A DNA stretch of 64,000 nt from Deltaproteobacteria bacterium (GTDB lineage: Bacteria; Desulfobacterota; Syntrophobacteria; BM002). The position numbers were made by a program, and so were the translations under genes. Where the stretch lies: assembly GCA_019309045.1 (NCBI GenBank), contig JAFDGZ010000001.1:1-64000 (forward strand). The letters run 5' to 3'. Under the pieces are notes generated by a model. The model was not told the DNA's origin. It ran no database searches and was given only the letters and a program-made list of their open reading frames with translations. This document shows positions 34,405-43,669 of the stretch, piece after piece (position 1 is the stretch's first letter; each line of letters starts with the position of its first letter).

Positions 34405-35334
34405 ATGCGTCCACGCCTGCACAAGCGAGAAACTCCCACGAGCATTCAACTTTCCCTCTGCTTTTACTCAGACTGTATAGCTCTCCACCTGGACAAAGAG
34501 ACCTGCATCAAGTGTGACATTTGTCAGACAGTATGCCCCAAGGAGGCAATCAAGGTTCACATAGTGGACGAGCAACCACACATCTCAGTGGACCCGGACC
34601 TCTGCGTGCTCTGTGAACTCTGCTCACATTTTTGTCCGCTCTCCTGTATCCAACTTTTCTTCAATGGCGAGCCCAAAAAGATTCTTGCCGACCAGCAGGC
34701 ACTGCCTCGGTTTCCCGAGAAGCTCAGGGTAGACACCAGTAAATGTCCGCAACCATGCTCCTTGGCAGAGGAGGAAAAAGAAGAACGCTGGTGTCGCCAG
34801 CAGCGACAGTGGATAGAAAATCACCAGGAAGCATGCCCGAAACATTGTCACACCTGTCTGGAAAACTGTCCCAGGGAAGCCTTCTGCCTCGAGGAAGGGC
34901 TTGTCAAGCCGCTGGCAGAGAATTGTCTGCGCTGTACCCTCTGCATGACAGGATGCGACTACGATGCAATTGTGGTACAACCGATCTTCACAGGAGTGGT
35001 GGAAATTGCCGACTACAGATGCCCTGCTGACTGCACCCTGTGCATCGACCTGTGTCCAACCAATTGCATTGTCAGGGAAGAAGAGCACGTCAGGGTGGTG
35101 CGTCAACATTGTGCTTATTGCGGTGTTTGCGTTAACATCTGCCCGGAGCAGGCGATCACTTTGCGTCGGCAACGCATTTACGCTCAGGAGGAAACTTTTT
35201 CACATGCATGGACCACTGCAGTGACGAAACTAAAGCAGAAATCACCTTCTGAAGCCTCAGCAAAGGCTACCAACAGCTATAGTATACAGAAAGGTCAGGG
35301 CAGCGACCGCCTCTCTTCTTTACCGCGGCGCTGA
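34405..35334 (+). CDS. Polyferredoxin with six 4Fe-4S motifs (FwdF-like)
   Basis: This 309-residue soluble protein contains six four-cysteine cluster motifs: CIKCDICQTVCP, CVLCELCSHFCP, CPKHCHTCLENCP, CLRCTLCMTGCD, CPADCTLCIDLCP and CAYCGVCVNICP. Two have C-x3-C spacing at the first pair. The serial arrangement resembles FwdF/polyferredoxins, which wire electrons between redox modules. An extra CPQPC lies near residue 113. The last 45 residues are a low-complexity basic tail. It is the first gene of the plus-strand redox cluster with HdrA, FwdB-, FwdA- and HdrC-like genes, so it probably acts as their electron conduit. The cytoplasm is expected; no signal peptide or twin-Arg motif was seen. 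Confidence 0.82.
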   Translation: MRPRLHKRETPTSIQLSLCFYSDCIALHLDKETCIKCDICQTVCPKEAIKVHIVDEQPHISVDPDLCVLCELCSHFCPLSCIQLFFNGEPKKILADQQALPRFPEKLRVDTSKCPQPCSLAEEEKEERWCRQQRQWIENHQEACPKHCHTCLENCPREAFCLEEGLVKPLAENCLRCTLCMTGCDYDAIVVQPIFTGVVEIADYRCPADCTLCIDLCPTNCIVREEEHVRVVRQHCAYCGVCVNICPEQAITLRRQRIYAQEETFSHAWTTAVTKLKQKSPSEASAKATNSYSIQKGQGSDRLSSLPRR

Positions 35335-35483
35335 TAAGGCTTGCTGGTGGCACGAATTTGCGGAGTTTACACATCGCCAGGCACTGATTGACTCGCAGAT
35401 TGCATCACCTTTTCAGGAGGTGAAGTCAAGCCTTTTTCTGGCATGTTTTTCCTGCGCTTTGCCCCGGGGGTGGTCAGTTAGCC

Positions 35484-37829
35484 ATGTCAAAGATGCAGCC
35501 ATATTCTTTGCCACGCATTGGAGTCTATGTCTGCCACTGCGGCCACAACATAGCAGGGGCTGTGGATGTGGCAGCTGTGAGAGAGTTTGCCGCAGGATTG
35601 AAAAATGTGCATGTGGCGCGCGACCATGTGTTCTGCTGCGCGGAACCAGGACAGCTGGAAATCCAAGACGATATTCGTCAACACGGCTTGAACCGCATTG
35701 TAGTGGCAGCCTGTTCACCACGTCTTCACGAGCCAACCTTCCGGCGTACTATCAAAGAAGCCGGTCTCAATCCTTACCTCCTCGAGATGGCCAACATCCG
35801 TGAGCATTGCTCCTGGGTGCATTTTTTCCAGGGCCAACAGGCCACTGCCAAGGCAAAGGATCTGGTGGCCATGGCCGTGGCCAGGGTCACCATGATTTTT
35901 CCCCTGACAGACAGGCGGGTTCCTGTGCTCAAGAGAGCTCTGGTGGTGGGTGGAGGTCCGGCCGGTCTGCAGGCGGCGCTCGATCTGGCGGACACGGGTT
36001 ATCCGGTATTACTGGTGGAACGCTCCCCATTTCTGGGAGGAATGCTGAACGATTACTGGCGAATTTTTCCCCAGGGTGAAATGGCAACTTGCCTCATCAC
36101 GCCACTGAAAAGCCGTGTACTGTTCCACCCGCTTGTAGAGGTGGCCACATCGAGCGAAGTGGTGAGTGTCTCCGGACACATAGGAAACTACCAGGTAGAG
36201 ATTCACACAGAACCGCGATATGTGGACAGCAGTTGCGATCTGTGTGGCAAATGCAGTGAAGTCTGTACGACCCAGCGTGACAAGGGTGGAGACAAAGCCA
36301 TCTACCTCCCCAATCGCCTGGCATCCCCGCCCCTCTATGCCATTGATGGCCAAGCGTGCAGCCGCTGCGGCGACTGCGTCGAGGCGTGTCCAAGGGGTGC
36401 CATAGATTTACAAATGAAGCCTATTGACAAACGTATGGAAGTCGGCACCATCATTCTAGCCACAGGTTTTCAACCATATGATCCTCTGAAAACGGACCGG
36501 TATCCATATGCGGGCTTGCCCAACGTGGTGACCTCGGTGGAATTGGAACGAATGCTTGACCCTGAAGGAAGCACTGGCGGCTGCCTGCGCCGACCTTCGG
36601 ACGGCAAACCCGTGGAAAGAGTAGCTTTTTTGCAGTGCGTGGGTTCACGTGAGCAAGATGGCAACCGCTACTGTTCGCGAGTATGCTGCATGGTAACCCT
36701 CAAGCAGGCTCACATCCTGAAAGCAGAAAGGCAAGTGGACGTCACTGTTTACTATAGCGACATCAGGGCTCTCAAGAAAACCTATGAAGACCTTTACGCG
36801 GCAGTGCGCTCCAGTGGAGTGTTGTTCTATCGCGGCAGAATAGACAGAGTGGTATCGCCGAGTAACGGCGCCTTGCAACTGCATGGCTACAATGAACTGC
36901 TGCAGACAGCCACCCTGCAGGAGGTAGATCTGCTGGTGCTGGCGCTTGGCATGGAAGCAAATGGCAATGCCGGGCCGCTCAAAGAGGTCCTGAAGCTGTC
37001 TGTGGGAGACGATGGTTTTTTTCTGGAGGCTCATCCCAAGCTGCGTCCACTGGAGACGGCCCTGGATGGCATATTCCTGGCGGGCACTTGCCAGGGGCCG
37101 AAAGACATCAGCGAAACCATCGCCCATGCAAGTGGTGCTGCTGCCAAGGCTGGCACTCTTCTAGCTCATGAACAGATTACTCTGGACGGCATAATAGCCA
37201 GAATTGATCTCGACGAATGTGTGGGCTGCCAGAAATGTGTGCAAAAGTGTCCTTTTCACGCTGTGCACCTGGTGGAAGTAGAAGGAGAAAAGAAAGCTGC
37301 CGTGATAGCAGCGGCCTGCAAAGGATGTGGAGTCTGTGCTGGCGAATGTCCTACTGGGGCAGCGCAGCTGCTCGGCTATACTGATGAACAGCTGGTAGCC
37401 CAAGTCCAGGCAGCACTTAGAGAGGAGGCCGACCGTAAAGTTGTCGTCTTTGCCTGCAATTGGTGCTCCTATGCTGGCGCAGATTTTGCCGGTGTATCCC
37501 GACTTCAATATCCGGAAAATGTGCGCATTATTCGCGTCCCCTGCTCCGGGCGGGTAAGCGAGCGGCTGATTATGGAGGCACTTCGTCTGGGCGCCGCAAG
37601 CGTCCTTGTTTCAGGCTGTCATCCGCCAGGAGACTGCCATTACATATCCGGCAATTTGCGGGCGCTGGCACGGGTGCAACGGTTGCGCAGCAAGCTGCCC
37701 AAAAAAAATATCGATCCACAAAGGCTGCAGCTCGAGTGGATATCAGCTACCGAGGGAAACAAGTTTCAGGCTGTTGTAGAACGACTTTGCCAGCAAGCCA
37801 GGGGAAATCAGCGGCAATCGCCTGGTTAA
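35484..37829 (+). CDS. hdrA: HdrA-like flavoprotein fused to an MvhD domain
   Basis: This 781-residue protein has an HdrA N-terminal domain (IGVYVCHCGHNIAGAVDV at 12-29; NIREHCSWVH), an FAD-binding GGGPAGLQAAL (156-166), inserted cluster motifs CDLCGKCSEVC and CSRCGDCVEACP, the GTCQGPKDISET segment, and two C-terminal ferredoxin motifs (CVGCQKCVQKCP, CKGCGVCAGECP). From about 650 on it has an MvhD domain: ACNWCSYAGAD, PCSGR and GCHPPGDCHY. HdrA bifurcates electrons at FAD; MvhD links it to hydrogenase or formate dehydrogenase. QmoB has a similar layout, but no QmoC is present and the N-terminus is HdrA-like. It is the likely electron-entry subunit of the cluster. Confidence 0.85.
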   Translation: MSKMQPYSLPRIGVYVCHCGHNIAGAVDVAAVREFAAGLKNVHVARDHVFCCAEPGQLEIQDDIRQHGLNRIVVAACSPRLHEPTFRRTIKEAGLNPYLLEMANIREHCSWVHFFQGQQATAKAKDLVAMAVARVTMIFPLTDRRVPVLKRALVVGGGPAGLQAALDLADTGYPVLLVERSPFLGGMLNDYWRIFPQGEMATCLITPLKSRVLFHPLVEVATSSEVVSVSGHIGNYQVEIHTEPRYVDSSCDLCGKCSEVCTTQRDKGGDKAIYLPNRLASPPLYAIDGQACSRCGDCVEACPRGAIDLQMKPIDKRMEVGTIILATGFQPYDPLKTDRYPYAGLPNVVTSVELERMLDPEGSTGGCLRRPSDGKPVERVAFLQCVGSREQDGNRYCSRVCCMVTLKQAHILKAERQVDVTVYYSDIRALKKTYEDLYAAVRSSGVLFYRGRIDRVVSPSNGALQLHGYNELLQTATLQEVDLLVLALGMEANGNAGPLKEVLKLSVGDDGFFLEAHPKLRPLETALDGIFLAGTCQGPKDISETIAHASGAAAKAGTLLAHEQITLDGIIARIDLDECVGCQKCVQKCPFHAVHLVEVEGEKKAAVIAAACKGCGVCAGECPTGAAQLLGYTDEQLVAQVQAALREEADRKVVVFACNWCSYAGADFAGVSRLQYPENVRIIRVPCSGRVSERLIMEALRLGAASVLVSGCHPPGDCHYISGNLRALARVQRLRSKLPKKNIDPQRLQLEWISATEGNKFQAVVERLCQQARGNQRQSPG

Positions 37830-37847
37830 CTGCCCAGAGAAGGCAGG

Positions 37848-39557
37848 GTGTCCAGAGCAGTCATGGCTGCAGATAGGCAACAAAGGAGTCAGGTGAAGGT
37901 GAACGACATACTGGTAGCTCTCTGTCAGAATCCCACCTGCAGATTATCTCCGGGACTACTTGAGTCTATTACACGAGAAGGTTGGCGGGTGTGGCCTTGT
38001 GATTCTCTCTGTGCTCCCTGGGGATTGCAGCAACTCCGCAGGAAGTGCAGGATTGAAAAACCCGCGCACCTGGTGGTTGGCGTCTGCCAAGAAGTAATTC
38101 GTCAGGGTCTCATTGAGCAAGCGCTGGGCAGATTGATCGGCAAACGGCGTCTGCACCTGTTGGAGTTGGGAGGCAGCGACGCTCTTTGCCAGGATCTGCC
38201 AGCACTGATTCGGGCATTGCTGCAAAGCAAGCCTGCCAGACGGCCGCCACTCAAACACAAGAGAGTTCTGGTTGTCGGCGGCGGGGTTGGCGGCTGTCAG
38301 GCGGCCCTGGACATAGCCAACAGTGGCATCCCGGTAACCCTGTTGGAAAGCGAACTGTCTATAGGCGGCTTGATGGCCAAACTGGACAAGACCTTTCCTA
38401 CCCTGGATTGCTCTATCTGTATCCTGGGTCCTAAACTGGTGGAGGTGGCAAATCATCCGGAGATCCAATTGCTCACCAATGCTGAAGTGGTTAGTTTGGC
38501 AGGCCGGCAGGGAAACTTCTCTGTCGAGGTACAGCTGAAGCCACGTTATGTGGACATGGCCAAATGTTCCGGTTGCGGCAAGTGCATGGAAGTCTGTCCA
38601 GTAATAGTTCCCAGTGACTGGAACGTCAATATGAAACCGACAAAGTGCATTCACATCAGCTTTGAGCAGGCGATCCCTTTGCGCTCCGCCATAGACCGTC
38701 GCTATTGTATCGAATGCAAGCTCTGTGAAGTGGCCTGTGAACGGCAGGCTATCGACTTCGATGATCAGGGCCAGCAACTGCTACTGCGAGTGGGCGCCAT
38801 TGTCCTGGCAACAGGCGTAGATCTCTTTGATCCTTCCAGAATAGGGTCCTACGGCTACGGTACGGTTCCCGGGGTTATCAGCAACATTGAGTTCGAACGG
38901 CTAGTGGCGGCTACCGGGCCCACTGCGGGCAGGTTGTTGACTCCTGACGGCAGGCAGGTTCGCTCACTGGCCTTCGTGCAGTGCGTGGGTTCACGCAACG
39001 CAAGATATCTGCCCAACTGTTCGGGATACTGCTGCACAGCCAGCATAAAGGAAGCCATGCTCGCTATTGAACACGTACCTGATGCAGAGGTAAGCATATT
39101 CTACAATGACATCCGTACAGCTGGCAAAGGATTTGAAGAATTGTATCAACGGGCAGTCACGGCGGGTATCCACTTTATAAAGGGATTGCCAGCGGCAGTC
39201 GAAATGCAACACGGCAGGCCTTCTCTGGTCTATGACAATATGGTAGGTGGCAGCCAGCAGCGACTGACCGTGGATCTGGTAGTGCTGGCTGTGGGAATGG
39301 AGCCAAGAAAGGACGGCTTGCTCTGGCAGCTCGATGAAGAACCTGCGAGAGACAGCTACGGTTTTTATCAGGAGAAAAACCCTGTTCTCCATCCCCTGGA
39401 ATCCACAGTTGCCGGGGTATATCTGCTCGGCACCTGCAGAGGGCCGCGGGATATTGGTGAAACCGTAGCCGATGCTAGCGGGGTAGCAGCAAAGGTGGCA
39501 GCCCAGTTCCGCCTAGGCCAGCTCAAACAGAGGGCAACAAAGTACAAGGCCAACTAG
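37848..39557 (+). CDS. hdrA: HdrA-like flavoprotein with an atypical N-terminal domain
   Basis: This 569-residue protein carries the HdrA FAD core: VVGGGVGGCQAALDIA, GGLMAKLDKTFPTLDCSICILGPKL, cluster motifs CSGCGKCMEVCP and CIECKLCEVACE, FVQCVGSR, and GTCRGPRDIGET. The usual N-terminal domain (CxCGGNI, NIRE..SWVH) is replaced by about 130 residues with scattered cysteines (CQNPTC, CDSLCAPWG, GVCQEV) that look like a diverged remnant. It has no C-terminal ferredoxin pair or MvhD. The GTG at 37848 has GAGAAGG close by; the ATG at 37863 is an alternative start. It lies 18 nt after the HdrA-MvhD gene and should form part of the same complex. Confidence 0.8.
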   Translation: MSRAVMAADRQQRSQVKVNDILVALCQNPTCRLSPGLLESITREGWRVWPCDSLCAPWGLQQLRRKCRIEKPAHLVVGVCQEVIRQGLIEQALGRLIGKRRLHLLELGGSDALCQDLPALIRALLQSKPARRPPLKHKRVLVVGGGVGGCQAALDIANSGIPVTLLESELSIGGLMAKLDKTFPTLDCSICILGPKLVEVANHPEIQLLTNAEVVSLAGRQGNFSVEVQLKPRYVDMAKCSGCGKCMEVCPVIVPSDWNVNMKPTKCIHISFEQAIPLRSAIDRRYCIECKLCEVACERQAIDFDDQGQQLLLRVGAIVLATGVDLFDPSRIGSYGYGTVPGVISNIEFERLVAATGPTAGRLLTPDGRQVRSLAFVQCVGSRNARYLPNCSGYCCTASIKEAMLAIEHVPDAEVSIFYNDIRTAGKGFEELYQRAVTAGIHFIKGLPAAVEMQHGRPSLVYDNMVGGSQQRLTVDLVVLAVGMEPRKDGLLWQLDEEPARDSYGFYQEKNPVLHPLESTVAGVYLLGTCRGPRDIGETVADASGVAAKVAAQFRLGQLKQRATKYKAN

Positions 39558-39701
39558 CTCACAATGCAGCTCGCCTGTGACATCCCCGGGCGGCATGTGG
39601 CAGCGGTATTTTCGACAATGAACGGCTGCCCTTGCCAGCAGCAAAGCGGCCTGCAGTTGGCAAGGTATCAAACTTCAATGCCTTATGAGTAGGATGTACC
39701 A

Positions 39702-40973
39702 GTGAGCAAGACCACGTATGAGTCGGTTGTCTGTCCAGGATGCGCCTGCTTGTGTGACGATATCGATATGGTGGTGGAAGACAATCGAGTGACATCCATC
39801 AGCAACATCTGCACCTGGGGCATGAGCAAGTTCTTCGTGGGCAAGAAGTTTCACCACCGCAAAACACGGTATCGCTTGCAGCGGCCAGTAGTAAGAGGTA
39901 CAGCTGGTAGCCGAGAAACATCCTACCGCGCAGCTGCCAGACAGGCAGCCGAGATCCTGGCCCGCTCACAGCGCATATTGCTTTATGGCTTCAGCCATTG
40001 CAGCTACGCAGCCCAGGAAATTGGAGTGCAGCTGGCTGCCCGTCTGCACGGTATCCTGGCGCCGGGAGACGGGGGCTTGCTATATCACTTTGGAAAGGCG
40101 CTGCTCAAATATCACCCCCTCCTGGTAACTTTTGAAGAAATCAGGGATCAGGCCGACCTGGCTATCTTCTGGGGCGGCAATCCCATGCACTCCTGCCCTC
40201 GGCTGGTATCGCGCTACTGCATTTTTGCCCGCGGTAGATTCACCGAACGGGGATATGAAGACAGACAAACCTTCACCGTTGACTTCCGTGCTACGGAAAT
40301 GGACAGCATGTCGAATATGGTGGTCCTGCCGGAGAGCGGCGGTGACCTGGAAACACTGGAAGCCTTGCGCCTGCTTCTGCAGCAAGAAAAGCCCCGGTCA
40401 TACAAAGGTAGATTGTCAGCACTCAGCAAGCTCGTTCAGGCTGCTGAACAAGCCTCCTACGGGGTGATCTTCTGCGGCAGGGGCATCTTGTATTCGGGTC
40501 AGGCAGAGCTGGTCTTTGACAGACTGTGCCAAATAGCCGCTGCTCTGCACGGACAACCTTCTCTGGCTATCATACCCATGGCCACAGACTTTAATGCCAA
40601 CGGCCTCTATCAGGCAATATTGCGGCAAAACGGCTTTGGCACCAGGCCAACAATCATCACCACTGATCTGCTCTCTTGGGACCTTGCTGGCATAGATGCT
40701 GTACTGGCCGTTGGTGGGGATCTCTGGTGGTTCTTGACAGAGGAGCAGCGCCACATCATAAGGGAGCATGACATCCCCATCATTACAATTGCCGCCTTTG
40801 CAGATCACACCACGGTGAGGTCACAAATCTCCTTTCCCTGCGGTATTGTGGGCGTGGAAAAGGAGGGAGTCGCCTATAGAATGGACAGCCTTCCCCTGTC
40901 GCTCGGCAAGGTCATTGACAGCAACCTACCTGACGATCATGAGATCCTCGCTGACATAGGAGCATTTCTGTGA
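39702..40973 (+). CDS. fwdB: FwdB-like protein lacking the metal-ligand cysteine
   Basis: This 423-residue homologue of formylmethanofuran dehydrogenase subunit B keeps the N-terminal 4Fe-4S cysteines (CPGCACLCDDI, NICTWGMSKF), GGNPMHSCPRLVSR, ARGRFTERG and GVEKEGVAYRMDSLPL. In methanogen FwdB the W/Mo ligand is the Cys or Sec of a (C/U)HGP motif near residue 118. Here the aligned segment, PGDGGLLYHFG (121-131), has Leu and no CHGP. FwdD, which completes the pterin site, is also missing from the cluster. The protein may bind only an Fe-S cluster and serve as a scaffold or electron carrier. A GTG start with AGGA upstream is used. The stop overlaps the next gene by four bases. Confidence 0.8.
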   Translation: MSKTTYESVVCPGCACLCDDIDMVVEDNRVTSISNICTWGMSKFFVGKKFHHRKTRYRLQRPVVRGTAGSRETSYRAAARQAAEILARSQRILLYGFSHCSYAAQEIGVQLAARLHGILAPGDGGLLYHFGKALLKYHPLLVTFEEIRDQADLAIFWGGNPMHSCPRLVSRYCIFARGRFTERGYEDRQTFTVDFRATEMDSMSNMVVLPESGGDLETLEALRLLLQQEKPRSYKGRLSALSKLVQAAEQASYGVIFCGRGILYSGQAELVFDRLCQIAAALHGQPSLAIIPMATDFNANGLYQAILRQNGFGTRPTIITTDLLSWDLAGIDAVLAVGGDLWWFLTEEQRHIIREHDIPIITIAAFADHTTVRSQISFPCGIVGVEKEGVAYRMDSLPLSLGKVIDSNLPDDHEILADIGAFL

Positions 40974-42343
40974 AGATCAAGATTGAAGCAGGAAATCTCT
41001 ATGATCCCAGAAACAACTGTGAGGGAGAGGTTGCCGACCTCTATCTGGAAAACGGCCGAGTAGTTGACTATATCAGCAGACCCGATGTGGTGATCAAGGC
41101 GCGCAACATGGCAGTGATGCCCGGCGGCATTGACATCCATTCCCATGTGGCAGCATTCGGGATGAACAACCTTCGCCTGCAGCGCCTCTTTCCTACTCCC
41201 CGCGAAATCGGCCGCTTTTATGGCGAGATGGGCTTCACTCATATTCATGAACCTCTCATGACCATCACCACTGCCCCCTTTGTTCATCACGAGCTGCTGA
41301 GCATTCCATTTGTCGACACTTCTGCCTCTCTTGTGCTGCCACTTCGAGATCTAGGAGAACTAATCCGGGAAGACAGGGTGGCAGATGGAGCAGCAGTGGT
41401 GGCCTACCTGCTCCATTCCACCAAAGCAATGAATATCAAACTCTTCGAGCCTGAACTGCGTTATCGACAAGAGATCTACGCCCATCTCAATGTAGACCCC
41501 CAAACAGTGGTTGACTTTTGCAGCCGGGTGGCTGCGGCGTGTAACCTTCGCTTGTTTCTGCGTGCTTCCGGAGAGTTGCTCGCCTGCTCCTTCCACAATC
41601 CGCAGCTCCTCTACTTTACGCATCTGGGCGCGGCTCTGGCGGGAGATAAAGAACAACGTCGAGCAGTAGCTCTCCTGCAGGCAGGGGCTGCTGGCGATAT
41701 GGGCTTGTCTTATCCGGGCAAGAGGATGCACCTTGTCCTGGGCAGCAAGAAGGTGGGCAGGGAACTGCTCCAAGTTGATTATGGCTTTTCCCTGCCAGTC
41801 TGTCTGGTTGACCTCGAAACTTACCATGAACCGCAAAAGGATCGCGCCTTCCAGCTGGCCCTCACCGAAGGACGGCAAAGGTTAGCCTTTTCTCTCGATT
41901 GCGCCACCCCGGCCTGGCCCCTGGCCTTTGCGGCACTCTTTGCACGTCTGCTCAGAGGAGAGACTGGAGACGGCTATTCCTTGACGGAGCTGGTGAGATG
42001 CACTCGCCAACTGCCAGCCGAGTTCCTCGGCCTCAGGGGAAAGGGTCACCTGGGAGCGGGGGCTGCTGCTGATGTAGCAATCTATGAAGTGGATGAAACA
42101 ATGTCTGCTGATGACATGGCAGAAAGACTGCGACGCTGCCGGATATTGATCAAAGCAGGCACTATCGTCATTCAAGACTACAAATGGACAGGCAATAGCC
42201 CGGAGAAATATACCTGCTGGCGAGATCTGGGCCAGGTCAGCTCAGAGCTTGCCTGGAGACTGCTGGACAGGACGACCTTCAGGGCGGAGTCCCTCAAGGT
42301 GTCACCGCAGCTCACAGGCGCTCTGCTGGCAGTAGGGAATTGA
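40970..42343 (+). CDS. fwdA: FwdA-like amidohydrolase-fold protein with an incomplete metal site
   Basis: This 457-residue protein is an FwdA (formylmethanofuran dehydrogenase subunit A) homologue: MPGGIDIHSHVA (metal HxH), STKAMNIKLFEP (carboxylated-Lys position), a C-terminal GKGHLGAGAAADVAIYEV. FwdA is normally about 570 residues, so about 110 are missing. Where methanogen FwdA has the metal-ligand segment HxHCNxLG this protein has LFLRASGELL, losing that His. TTDxPN is changed to SLDCATP, keeping Asp. Formyl-transfer hydrolysis is therefore doubtful. GTG starts the gene in a four-base overlap with fwdB, showing tight coupling. It could keep a structural role or act on a different substrate. 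Confidence 0.75.
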   Translation: MKIKIEAGNLYDPRNNCEGEVADLYLENGRVVDYISRPDVVIKARNMAVMPGGIDIHSHVAAFGMNNLRLQRLFPTPREIGRFYGEMGFTHIHEPLMTITTAPFVHHELLSIPFVDTSASLVLPLRDLGELIREDRVADGAAVVAYLLHSTKAMNIKLFEPELRYRQEIYAHLNVDPQTVVDFCSRVAAACNLRLFLRASGELLACSFHNPQLLYFTHLGAALAGDKEQRRAVALLQAGAAGDMGLSYPGKRMHLVLGSKKVGRELLQVDYGFSLPVCLVDLETYHEPQKDRAFQLALTEGRQRLAFSLDCATPAWPLAFAALFARLLRGETGDGYSLTELVRCTRQLPAEFLGLRGKGHLGAGAAADVAIYEVDETMSADDMAERLRRCRILIKAGTIVIQDYKWTGNSPEKYTCWRDLGQVSSELAWRLLDRTTFRAESLKVSPQLTGALLAVGN

Positions 42344-42387
42344 GCGGCAGCAGTATTTCGAGACCCAGCATACGGGTGAACAGCCAG

Positions 42388-42846
42388 ATGGCAGCAAACA
42401 AAGAAAACATCCTAGAGTTCCTGCCCCGTACCGATTGTGAAATGTGCGGTATGACATGCAGTGATTTTGCCGATTATTTGCTCTCCGGTGACCTGTCTCC
42501 CACCGACTGCCCTGTGCTGCATGAGGAGCAATATGCTGGACACATAGAGGCCCTGGAGGAGATTCTCGCCACTCTAGCTGAAAAGGCTGCCACTGGCCTG
42601 CTCATTGAAGCCGAAAAGTGCAACGGCTGCGGCATCTGTGTGGCCGTATGCGAGTACAATGCAGCCAACAGTGAATCTGGCAGAATGGGAAGAGGTCCGA
42701 GAGTTGGAGAAAAAGTAGCGCTTCGCGTCGACGATGGCTGCATAAAGCTTGTTGACGAAAGTCTATGCACTCGTCTCATTCAAGCTGCAGATAAATGCAG
42801 CAAGTGTGTGGACCACTGTCCAACAAAAGCCATCAGCCTAATATAG
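42388..42846 (+). CDS. Small iron-sulfur protein with an N-terminal 4Fe-4S (PF04060-type) domain
   Basis: This 152-residue protein starts with ILEFLPRTDCEMCGMTCSDFADYLLSG-type sequence, the pattern of the Fe-S domain found in corrinoid-protein large subunits and related reductases, followed by two further cluster segments, CNGCGICVAVCEY and CSKCVDHCP. The ATG at 42388 has GGGTGA nine bases upstream; a TTG at 42340 overlapping the previous stop is possible but gives an unmatched extension. Placed between the FwdA- and HdrC-like genes it may replace the FwdG-type electron carrier. The last motif has three visible Cys in canonical spacing, with a fourth (CTRLI) further upstream. Confidence 0.7.
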   Translation: MAANKENILEFLPRTDCEMCGMTCSDFADYLLSGDLSPTDCPVLHEEQYAGHIEALEEILATLAEKAATGLLIEAEKCNGCGICVAVCEYNAANSESGRMGRGPRVGEKVALRVDDGCIKLVDESLCTRLIQAADKCSKCVDHCPTKAISLI

Positions 42847-42975
42847 CACCGGGGTTCTAGTCAGAATGGACAGCAGCCATTCAGCAGGCAAAAGGCAGTA
42901 CCACTACTGGTAGATCATGCAGCAGTAAACACCTGCTGTCTTGGCCGCCCTACATCGTATCAGAGGGATAAATTC

Positions 42976-43515
42976 TTGAAGAACAAGGCTGAACAAGTGC
43001 ACAACTCGCAGGCAAAAGGCAGAGAGGCAGAACTGCAGACCATAGACATGCGGCTTTTGGACAGCCATTTTCGCATTACCGTCGCAGCGCAGCCTGGTGC
43101 AGAGGAGCTGCAACGATGCTTCTCTTGTGGGATCTGTACAGGAAGCTGCCCAGTAAGTGAAATCAATGCTCGCTTCAGCCCCAGCAGGATAATGCGCATG
43201 ATCATGTTGGGAATGCGGCAGGCGGTTCTCGCAGGCGATGAGATCTGGTACTGCGTCCAATGTTTCAGCTGCTCTTTCCACTGTCCACAGGAGGTCCACT
43301 TTGCCGAGGTAATCAAAGGCTTGCGTCGGCTGTCTGTTGCTGACGGCCATGTGACCTCATCGTTTGCGGAGGCAGTCGACAACGCAGGACGGCTGCTGCA
43401 GAAGTTGAGAGTGCGACTGCTGGAAAAGCTTCTTGAAGCGAAACAGAGCGAAGAAATGCCGGAGCTCGACTCTCTCCTGCGGCAGATTGTTGATGCAGAC
43501 CTCCACATCAAATGA
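42976..43515 (+). CDS. hdrC: HdrC-like iron-sulfur protein
   Basis: This 179-residue protein has the two HdrC cluster motifs CFSCGICTGSCPVSE (about 48-62) and CVQCFSCSFHCPQEV (about 93-107), with the intervening ARFSPSRIMRMIMLG typical of HdrC. HdrC carries electrons from HdrA to HdrB. The start is TTG at 42976, chosen because AGAGGGA lies seven bases upstream and no ATG fits. No HdrB (CCG-domain) gene occurs in this cluster, so its electron acceptor is unknown; it may connect HdrA to the FwdAB-like proteins instead. The C-terminal 50 residues are charged and helical. Confidence 0.85.
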   Translation: MKNKAEQVHNSQAKGREAELQTIDMRLLDSHFRITVAAQPGAEELQRCFSCGICTGSCPVSEINARFSPSRIMRMIMLGMRQAVLAGDEIWYCVQCFSCSFHCPQEVHFAEVIKGLRRLSVADGHVTSSFAEAVDNAGRLLQKLRVRLLEKLLEAKQSEEMPELDSLLRQIVDADLHIK

Positions 43516-43669
43516 AGCAGTTGAGGCGCATTTAGTTCATCCGCCGCTCACTGCTGCTCATAGGGCAAGCCATATAGAATTTGCTTGGCTGCTTTGTAAG
43601 TTGTCAAGCTGACGCTGTCAGGCTGCTTGTGTTGCCAGGCCAGAATTCACTATAGGAAAACAGGGTGAC

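Noticed and set aside
35484-39557. QmoA/QmoB pair of sulfate reduction
   Set aside because: HdrA-MvhD has the QmoB layout, but both proteins have HdrA-type features, no qmoC or aprAB is adjacent, and HdrC and Fwd homologues accompany them.
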